Part shown: positions 5,664 through 10,355 of the stretch, piece by piece | Layout: each line of letters begins with the position of its first letter | Position numbering within the stretch: position 1 is the stretch's first letter | From: J088 sp003695505 [NCBI: Candidatus Dadabacteria bacterium] | GTDB taxonomy: Bacteria; J088 | DNA: 10,355 nt | NCBI GenBank assembly: GCA_003695505.1 | Contig: RFIY01000033.1 | Location: forward strand, 1 to 10,355 | Direction: 5' to 3' | Program-made: the position numbers and the translations under genes | The notes under the pieces: model-generated | Databases searched by the model: none | Told to the model about the DNA's origin: nothing | What the model saw: only the letters and a program-made list of their open reading frames with translations

Positions 5664-7790
5664 TCAGGCGTCGGCGGTTTCGGGTGCCTCCGCGCCCGCC
5701 GCGGCTGATGCTTCCGTGTCGCCGGCAAATACCGATTCGGCAAGAAGCTCGGCCACATCCTTTGTCGCGACCTTTTCTTCGGCCTCGCGATCTTTGACGC
5801 CATTGTCGAGCATCGTCATACAGAACGGACAGCCCGATGCGATTGCGTCGGCCTGGGTATCAAGCGCTTCGTCGACACGATTGATGTTGACGCGCGTGCC
5901 AATGTGTTCTTCCATCCACATGCGTCCGCCGCCCGCGCCGCAGCAGAAGCCCTGCTCCTTGTTGCGTGGCATTTCGACGCGTTCGACGCCCGGAATCGCG
6001 TCGAGCACCTTGCGCGGTGCGTCGTAGACGTCGTTGTGCCGGCCGAGGTAGCAGGAATCGTGGAACGTGATCTTCTTGAAGGTCTCCACGGCCTGCGGCT
6101 TGAGCTTGCCCTGTTCAACGAGTTCAGCGAGGATCTCGGTGTGGTGCATCACGTCGTATTCACCGCCAAACTCGGGATATTCGTTGCGCAGCGTATTGAA
6201 ACAGTGCGGGCACTGGGTGATGATCTTCTTGACGCCATAGCCGTTGAGCGTCTCGATGTTCATCTGCGCCATCGTCTGGAACAGCAGTTCGTTGCCAAGA
6301 CGGCGGGCGCTGTCGCCGGTACACATTTCTTCGGTGCCCAGCACGGCATAGCTGACGCCGGCCTTGTTCAGCAGCTTCGCCATGGCCTGGGTGATCTTCT
6401 TGTTGCGGTCGTCGTACGCGCCGGAGCAACCGACCCAGAACAGGTACTCGACCGGCCCTTCGACTTCGCTGATCACCGGCACTTCGATGCCCTTGGCCCA
6501 GCCCATCCGGTCTTCGGCGCTGAGGCCCCACGGGTTGCCCTGGCGCTCGATGCCCTGCATTGCCGCACCGGCTTCGGCCGGGAAATCGGCCTCCATCATC
6601 TGCTTGTACTGGCGCATGCCGATGATCTTGGTCAGGTGCTGGTTTTCGACCGGGCACGCTTCGACACAGTGGGCGCAGGTCGTGCACGCCCAGATGAAGT
6701 CGGCGCTGAAGACCGTGCCGATCAGCGGCGGCAGGTTGTCGAGGTTGCCGGCGAGGATGTCCTCTTTGTACTCGTACAGGTGGTCGCGCAGCTTGGTGTG
6801 CAGACGCATCGGGCTGAGCGGCTTGCCCGTCTGGTACGCGGGGCACATCGAGTCGCAGCGGCCACACTCGGTACAGGTGTAGGTGTCGAGCAGGTCCTTC
6901 CACGACACGTCCGTGACCTTGCCATAGCCGAGCACCGGCTCCTCTTCCATCGCGGCGGCGGCTTCTTCGTCAAAAAAGAAGCTCAGATCGACCGAACGGA
7001 TCTGGCCACGTTTCTTGAGACGGGTCAGAAACGAGTTCGGGATCGCCGTGATGACGTGGAAGTGCTTGCCGAGCGGCAGGACGTTCAGGAATACCAGAAT
7101 AATCGTGATGTGGATGAAGTAGTTGACGCCGTGGATCCAGTGCAGCACGGTGTTGCTGAGGCCGATAAACAGCGGTGCCACCGCCGCCGTAACCGGACTC
7201 CAGTTGGCTTCGACGGAATGCAGGTTGGCGCCATTGTTCATGGCGAACAGCGCGGCATCGGCGATGATGTCGGTCAGGCACAGCGTGCCAATGAAGCCGA
7301 GAATCAGCAGCGCTTCGCCACTCTGCTTCATCCGCGGCGGCTTGACGACCAGGCGCCGGTAGGCGGCGTAGCTGACCGCGGCAAGCACAATTACCAGCAC
7401 GATGTCCTTGGTGACCAGGTAAGCCGGTTTGAGCGGCCCGAACAACAGAACATCGCTCGCGCCCGGCGCAATCCCATCGGCAAACATCGTGACGGTGCGA
7501 ATGCCCAGAACCAGGAAGCCCCAGAAAATGAACGCGTGCATCGGTCCGGCGATCGGATCCTTGAAGATCTTGGATTGCCCGAATGCGATCACGAGCATGC
7601 GTTTGACGCGCTCCGGGATCGTTTCCAGCGGTGGTTCCTCTGACGGACCCGCAGCCGCGAGGAGCTGTATCCGTACATACATCGAGTATGCGAATACGCC
7701 GAGTCCGACCAGCAGCAGTGCGATGACCGCCGCAGAGCCAGGAATCGGGAAATCACCCCAGTTGGTCGCCATCAGATGCAGTTCGTGCAT
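5664..7790 (-). CDS. Membrane Fe-S oxidoreductase, ETF:(mena)quinone oxidoreductase-like (FadF/EMO type)
   Basis: This is a 708-aa inner-membrane protein. Helices at about 18-38, 84-104, 128-147, 160-180 and 222-240 form a NarI-like cytochrome b part, with His85, His220 and His227 as likely haem ligands. Two 4Fe-4S clusters follow: Cys306/309/312/316 and Cys369/372/375/379. Next come two CCG domains. The second is canonical (Cys580, Cys616-Cys617, Cys654, Cys657, spacing 35 and 36). The first (Cys455, Cys490, Cys527, Cys530) has Thr491 where the second Cys of the pair should be. This architecture is that of FadF/EMO proteins, which pass electrons from acyl-CoA dehydrogenases via ETF to quinone, and is related to HdrD. 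ETF genes are not in the window, so the donor is inferred. The start has AAAGGGG upstream, and an intrinsic terminator follows the stop. Confidence 0.9.
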   Translation of the reverse strand: MHELHLMATNWGDFPIPGSAAVIALLLVGLGVFAYSMYVRIQLLAAAGPSEEPPLETIPERVKRMLVIAFGQSKIFKDPIAGPMHAFIFWGFLVLGIRTVTMFADGIAPGASDVLLFGPLKPAYLVTKDIVLVIVLAAVSYAAYRRLVVKPPRMKQSGEALLILGFIGTLCLTDIIADAALFAMNNGANLHSVEANWSPVTAAVAPLFIGLSNTVLHWIHGVNYFIHITIILVFLNVLPLGKHFHVITAIPNSFLTRLKKRGQIRSVDLSFFFDEEAAAAMEEEPVLGYGKVTDVSWKDLLDTYTCTECGRCDSMCPAYQTGKPLSPMRLHTKLRDHLYEYKEDILAGNLDNLPPLIGTVFSADFIWACTTCAHCVEACPVENQHLTKIIGMRQYKQMMEADFPAEAGAAMQGIERQGNPWGLSAEDRMGWAKGIEVPVISEVEGPVEYLFWVGCSGAYDDRNKKITQAMAKLLNKAGVSYAVLGTEEMCTGDSARRLGNELLFQTMAQMNIETLNGYGVKKIITQCPHCFNTLRNEYPEFGGEYDVMHHTEILAELVEQGKLKPQAVETFKKITFHDSCYLGRHNDVYDAPRKVLDAIPGVERVEMPRNKEQGFCCGAGGGRMWMEEHIGTRVNINRVDEALDTQADAIASGCPFCMTMLDNGVKDREAEEKVATKDVAELLAESVFAGDTEASAAAGAEAPETADA

Positions 7791-7839
7791 GGGAGAACCC
7801 CTTTGTTCAGGCTGGTTGTCGACCTGAGAAGTCGTGCGC

Positions 7840-7867
7840 TGTAAACTGATGTGCAGCGCCGTTGCAA
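7840..7867 (-). promoter_or_regulatory. Candidate promoter of the Fe-S oxidoreductase gene
   Basis: On the minus strand TTGCAA (7862-7867) lies 16 nt before TTTACA (7840-7845), which would start transcription near 7833 and leave a leader of about 42 nt. The -35 is good and the -10 weak. It lies next to the large inverted repeat at 7871-7899. Confidence 0.4.
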
Positions 7868-7870
7868 TGT

Positions 7871-7899
7871 CGCTCGGTCGCCCGGTTGCGACCTGAGCG
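7871..7899. other. Large inverted repeat in divergent intergenic region
   Basis: CGCTCGGTCGC (7871-7881) pairs with GCGACC (7888-7893) and GAGCG (7895-7899), an 11-bp stem with one bulged T and a CCGGTT loop. It sits between the oppositely oriented oxidoreductase gene and argJ, 4 bp from the predicted -35 of the former, so it may be an operator or a structured argJ leader. Confidence 0.5.
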
Positions 7900-7939
7900 C
7901 TGGCGCGGCAAAACCCGGATTCAGGGTATCACAAGCGCC

Positions 7940-7983
7940 TCTGAACCGCGACTCAGAAGTCCGCCGCACGATGGCGTTTTTTT
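7940..7983 (+). promoter_or_regulatory. Possible argJ leader attenuator
   Basis: In the argJ leader TCTGA (7940-7944) can pair with TCAGA (7953-7957), and CGCC (7962-7965) with GGCG (7973-7976), followed at once by T7 (7977-7983). The second hairpin plus T-tract has the form of a weak intrinsic terminator 26 nt before the argJ ATG. The stems are short, and I see no leader peptide or clear Arg box. Confidence 0.25.
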
Positions 7984-8008
7984 CGGCCAGACCCAAGCTG
8001 GAGTAGCC

Positions 8009-9196
8009 ATGTCCCATTCCGATTCATCTTCGTTACCGCTCGTTGCAGGCGTCGAGACCGCCGGCGCAGCCTGCGGCATCAAACCGGCGGGCAGACCGGA
8101 CCTTGCGCTCTGGCACTTTCCCGACGGCGCACGCTGGGCCGCCACGGTGACAAATCATCAACTGCGCGCCGCGCCGGTGCGGCGGCTGGAAGCGCTGCGC
8201 TCCGCGTCGCCGCGCCCGCTGTTGCGCGCGATTGTCGTCAATTCGGGCAACGCCAATGCGTGCACCGGGCACAGCGGAATGGCCGCTGCGGAATCGGTGG
8301 CGACCGCGGCGGCGCGAGAACTCGGCTGTGACCCATCCCAGGTGCTCACCTGCTCGACTGGCGTCATCGGCGTGCCACTGCCGGACGACCGGATTTGCGC
8401 AGCGCTGCCGGATCTCGTCGGCGCACTCGACCCCGCCGGCTGGGCGCGGGCGTCTGCCGCGATCATGACCACCGATAACGGCCCCAAGACCGCCTGGCGC
8501 GAAATCGGTGGCGTGCGGATTGTCGGCATTGCCAAGGGCGCCGGGATGATCGCGCCGAACATGGCGACAATGCTCGCGTATGTCTGTACCGACGCTGATC
8601 TGGACGAGGCGACCCTGGACGATATGCTTGCGGCGGCGGTCGACGCATCGTTCAACCGGATCATCGTCGATGGCGACCAGAGCACCAACGACACCGTCGT
8701 ACTCGCGGCGACCGGAAAGGTCGCCGTACGGGATCGTGGCGCTGTCGCGCAGGCCATTCGCGAGGTCTGTCTGGAGCTGGCGCTGATGATCGTGCGCGAC
8801 GGGGAAGGGGCAAGGCGGATCGGGCGTATCACCGTCGAGGGCGCGCCGAACGATGCCGATGCGCTGCGGATCGCGCGCACAATCGGCCTCTCCCCGCTCG
8901 TGAAGACGGCGCTGTATGGCGGCGATCCCAACTGGGGGCGCATCGCGGCCGCGGCCGGCAACGCCGGTGTGCCGCTGGATGAATTCGATCTGGTCATCGA
9001 GGTCGGCGGTGAAGTCCTCTATCGCAACGGCGACAACTGCATGACCGCGGATGTCGAAGCGCGGGCCGCGGCAGCGATGGCGCAGGACGAAGTGCCGATT
9101 CGGGTCGTAGTCGGCAACGGTTCGGGTACGGCAACGATCTGGGCCAGCGACCTGGGGCACGAATATGTGACCTGCAACGCGGACTATCGAAGCTGA
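8009..9196 (+). CDS. argJ: ArgJ, glutamate N-acetyltransferase / ornithine acetyltransferase
   Basis: This is a 395-aa enzyme of arginine biosynthesis in the cytosol. It moves the acetyl group from N-acetylornithine to glutamate; bifunctional forms also use acetyl-CoA. The self-cleavage site is in KGAGMIAPNMATMLA (176-190), giving Thr187 as the N-terminal nucleophile of the beta chain. Ser116-Thr117-Gly118 (CSTGVIG) is the oxyanion-hole region. Other family marks are IVVNSGNANACTG (75-87), MTTDNGPK (153-160), DGDQSTNDT (221-229), GGDPNWGRI (304-312) and the C-terminal HEYVTCNADYRS (384-395). The length is usual for the family. The ATG at 8009 has GGAG 5 nt upstream; the open frame to 7862 is leader. 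A Nudix gene follows after 2 nt. Whether it is mono- or bifunctional cannot be told here. Confidence 0.96.
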   Translation: MSHSDSSSLPLVAGVETAGAACGIKPAGRPDLALWHFPDGARWAATVTNHQLRAAPVRRLEALRSASPRPLLRAIVVNSGNANACTGHSGMAAAESVATAAARELGCDPSQVLTCSTGVIGVPLPDDRICAALPDLVGALDPAGWARASAAIMTTDNGPKTAWREIGGVRIVGIAKGAGMIAPNMATMLAYVCTDADLDEATLDDMLAAAVDASFNRIIVDGDQSTNDTVVLAATGKVAVRDRGAVAQAIREVCLELALMIVRDGEGARRIGRITVEGAPNDADALRIARTIGLSPLVKTALYGGDPNWGRIAAAAGNAGVPLDEFDLVIEVGGEVLYRNGDNCMTADVEARAAAAMAQDEVPIRVVVGNGSGTATIWASDLGHEYVTCNADYRS

Positions 9197-9198
9197 CC

Positions 9199-9885
9199 AT
9201 GGCATCTGACACGCTCGAACCGGATCGGTTGTCGCGCGACGCGGCTGCGCTGCGCGCGCGCCTCGGCGACATCCTGCTGCCGCCAGGCGCAACGGACGAC
9301 GCGCTCTATCCCGACCATCGTGATGCCGCGGTACTGGTGCCGTTCGTGATCCGCGATGGCGTGCCCTATCTGCTGTTTTTGCTGCGGCCTGAGACGATGC
9401 GTGAACATGCCGGACAGGTTGCCTTTCCGGGCGGACGGGTCGATCCGGGTGAAACGAAAGTCGAGGCGGCGTTGCGCGAAGCACAGGAAGAGCTCGGCAT
9501 CGAGCCGGCTACGGTAGATGTCGTCGGCCAGGTGCGCGGCATCCCGACGGTGACGTCGTACTGGGTCACGCCGGTCGTTGGCTGGCTCGAACAGCCGCCC
9601 GTGCTGCATCCGAATCCGGGGGAGGTTGCCGAGGTGTTCGAGGTCGCGTTGTCGGAATTGCTGCGTCCCGAGGCCTACGAAGGCAATCCGGTCATCTGGC
9701 GCGGCCGCCAGGGCTGGGTCGACTATTTCCGCGTGCGCGACACCGAAGGAAAACCGCGCATCGTCTGGGGGGCGACCGGCCGCATGCTGCACCAGTTTTT
9801 CGAGCAGGTCTTTGGCTGGGAACCGCCCGATCCACGCTGGCACGAGATCGGGCCGACGGTCGGCGAGTTCATCGAGGTCGAATAG
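9199..9885 (+). CDS. nudL: NudL-type Nudix hydrolase, probable CoA diphosphatase
   Basis: This is a 228-aa cytosolic enzyme expected to cleave CoA or acyl-CoA to 4'-phosphopantetheine (or its acyl form) and 3',5'-ADP with Mg or Mn. The Nudix box is complete: Gly79, Glu85, Arg93-Glu94, Glu97-Glu98 and Gly100. Directly before it lies the second motif typical of the CoA-hydrolysing subfamily (UPF0035): LLRPETMREHAGQVAFPGG (61-79), with Arg63, Arg68 and Gly72 conserved. The family is usually about 190-230 aa. The ATG lies 2 nt after the argJ stop with only a weak GAAG upstream, so translation is probably coupled to argJ. No direct pathway link between the two is known to me. It could act on another nucleotide substrate, but the combined motifs favour CoA. 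Confidence 0.9.
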   Translation: MASDTLEPDRLSRDAAALRARLGDILLPPGATDDALYPDHRDAAVLVPFVIRDGVPYLLFLLRPETMREHAGQVAFPGGRVDPGETKVEAALREAQEELGIEPATVDVVGQVRGIPTVTSYWVTPVVGWLEQPPVLHPNPGEVAEVFEVALSELLRPEAYEGNPVIWRGRQGWVDYFRVRDTEGKPRIVWGATGRMLHQFFEQVFGWEPPDPRWHEIGPTVGEFIEVE

Positions 9886-9917
9886 CGGATCAGCGTTGAA
9901 GTTGTTAACATATGACC

Positions 9918-9968
9918 TTCAGATGCCCAGCGGCTTCTGCCGCGGTATCTGAACGGGCGTTCCGCCCG
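9918..9968. other. Tandem hairpins between nudL and tRNA-Phe
   Basis: Hairpin 1: TTCAGATGCC (9918-9927) pairs with GGTATCTGAA (9944-9953) with one G-U, then GCGGC (9930-9934) with GCCGC (9939-9943) around TTCT, a 15-bp stem with a 2-nt bulge. Hairpin 2 follows at once: CGGGCG (9954-9959) and CGCCCG (9963-9968) around TTC. Neither has a T-tract. They may end the argJ-nudL transcript, protect its 3' end, or guide processing of the tRNA. I see no convincing separate tRNA promoter in 9886-9988. Confidence 0.6.
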
Positions 9969-9988
9969 ACATCCGAACAGACATTCCC

Positions 9989-10040
<52 letters not shown>

Positions 10041-10061
<21 letters not shown>

Positions 10062-10137
10062 TCCGCCTTAGATCCTGGTGCCGCTGATCCGCGGCGATAT
10101 TCTCGTGTAACTGGTGGACCACCGAACGGTCGTCAGC
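10041..10137 (+). repeat. Direct repeat copy A: tRNA 3' end plus downstream flank
   Basis: This copy runs from the tRNA T-loop into the flank. The 15 nt at 10041-10055 recur at 10229-10243. The segment 10056-10076 recurs with few changes from 10274, and 10091-10137 recurs at 10308-10354 with 45 of 47 positions the same. The middle (about 10077-10090) has diverged. An 11-nt palindrome GGTGGACCACC (10113-10123) lies inside and is also repeated. Confidence 0.9.
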
Positions 10138-10150
10138 TTCTGACGACCGT
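10126..10150. other. Perfect 11-bp inverted repeat
   Basis: ACGGTCGTCAG (10126-10136) and CTGACGACCGT (10140-10150) pair perfectly around CTT, 65 nt after the tRNA end. The left arm belongs to the direct repeat; in copy B the window ends just after the same arm. There is no T-tract. It may be a tRNA-transcript terminator of Rho-dependent type or a recombination site. A second hairpin, CGGCCCC/GGGGCCG (10162-10179), follows. Confidence 0.6.
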
Positions 10151-10161
10151 AGTCGGGGTTG

Positions 10162-10179
10162 CGGCCCCTGTCGGGGCCG
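10162..10179. other. GC-rich hairpin
   Basis: CGGCCCC (10162-10168) pairs with GGGGCCG (10173-10179) around TGTC. It lies in the 90-nt spacer between repeat copies A and B, which also contains a short inverted repeat ACTCGCC/GGCGAGT (10214-10230). I see no gene in this spacer; short ORFs here are low-quality. Confidence 0.45.
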
Positions 10180-10228
10180 TCCCTGCGGGGCTCCCTCGCT
10201 GCGCTCGGTCGCGACTCGCCAAGGGCGA

Positions 10229-10279
10229 GTTCGATTCCGCCCCTGGGCGCCGAAGCCTTGGCGAAGGCGGCCCGGGGCA
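10229..10279 (+). pseudogene. Decayed tRNA-Phe 3' end with 30-bp insert
   Basis: The T-arm segment GTTCGATTCCGCCCC (10229-10243) and the acceptor end GGGGCA (10274-10279) match the intact tRNA-Phe, but are split by 30 nt (10244-10273). The D-arm, anticodon arm and 5' acceptor strand are absent, so this is a remnant and not a working tRNA. It could also be read as an att-like duplicate left by a tRNA-targeting integrase. Confidence 0.75.
10244..10273. repeat. Short palindromic (REP-like) insert
   Basis: The 30-nt block interrupts the tRNA remnant exactly between CCCC and GGGG, a junction that is continuous in the intact tRNA. Inside is GCCTT-GGCG-AAGGC (10255-10268), a 5-bp hairpin, with further GCC/GGC pairing outside. 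It ends in CCC, repeating the bases before the insertion point, which is compatible with a small target duplication. Whether other copies exist cannot be seen here. Confidence 0.5.
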
Positions 10280-10354
10280 TCCTCCTTGATCCAGACATCT
10301 CTGAGTCGCGGCGATGTTCTCGCGTAACTGGTGGACCACCGAACGGTCGTCAGC
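10274..10354 (+). repeat. Direct repeat copy B
   Basis: This is the second copy of the tRNA-Phe downstream flank, offset about 217 nt from copy A. The last 31 nt (10324-10354) are identical to 10107-10137. The copy ends one base before the window edge, so its full extent is unknown. Confidence 0.9.
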
Positions 10355-10355
10355 C

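Noticed and set aside
5564-5803. N-terminal extension of the antitoxin to an upstream ATG
   Set aside because: It would run through the intrinsic terminator and into the oxidoreductase gene; RelB/DinJ similarity begins at 5563.
5904-7643. 579-codon plus-strand open frame opposite the Fe-S oxidoreductase gene
   Set aside because: It is antisense to a gene with complete Fe-S and CCG motifs, is rich in Arg/Asp/Val/His as mirror frames in GC-rich DNA are, and has no ribosome site or family motif.
7938-7959. ArgR box in the argJ leader
   Set aside because: The TCTGA/TCAGA arms resemble it only slightly and the centre is GC-rich, unlike the AT-rich ArgR consensus.
7862-8008. 49-residue N-terminal extension of ArgJ
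   Set aside because: ArgJ homology and GGAG support ATG 8009; the extension crosses hairpins and a T7 run.
8033-9484. 483-codon minus-strand open frame opposite argJ and nudL
   Set aside because: It is Arg-rich, low-complexity and lies opposite two certain enzymes; no motif supports it.

Overview
The window is GC-rich, densely coding DNA from a Gram-negative bacterium. Supporting signs are a lipoprotein signal, a near-consensus CRP-type operator and a membrane-bound ETF:quinone oxidoreductase-like Fe-S protein. The gene content would suit a proteobacterial or deltaproteobacterial/Myxococcota-like genome, but no taxonomic marker fixes the lineage. I find nine protein genes and one tRNA gene. 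No CRISPR array, IS element or phage gene is visible.

Layout. On the minus strand come a 486-aa secreted lipoprotein with an IPT/TIG-like domain (212-1672), a 170-aa unknown protein (1765-2277) and a 379-aa ferritin-like diiron protein (2295-3434). The last two form an operon with a well-formed promoter at about 3466-3501. A near-perfect CRP palindrome (1751-1772) lies between the operon and the lipoprotein gene and overlaps the operon's last stop codon. On the plus strand are a DUF2889-type protein (3602-4219) and a 142-aa unknown protein (4309-4737). The latter has a -10 box so close to its ATG that its mRNA should be leaderless. It ends exactly where a minus-strand pair ends: a RelB/DinJ-type antitoxin (5225-5563) overlapping a nucleotidyltransferase gene (4738-5235) that starts with TTG. 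This pairing is the best candidate for an unusual system, because such antitoxins normally accompany RelE/YafQ-type RNases.

A strong hairpin terminator (5604-5641) separates that pair from a 708-aa membrane Fe-S oxidoreductase on the minus strand (5664-7790). It has NarI-like haem helices, two 4Fe-4S clusters and two CCG domains, and probably passes electrons from fatty-acid beta-oxidation (via ETF) to quinone. Divergent from it is a plus-strand pair: argJ of arginine biosynthesis (8009-9196) and, 2 nt later, a NudL-type CoA diphosphatase (9199-9885).

The right end holds tandem hairpins, tRNA-Phe(GAA) (9989-10061), and a second, decayed copy of the tRNA 3' end plus its downstream flank. The decayed copy is interrupted by a 30-bp palindromic insert. 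The duplication runs to the window edge, so it may be the start of a longer array or an integration hotspot.
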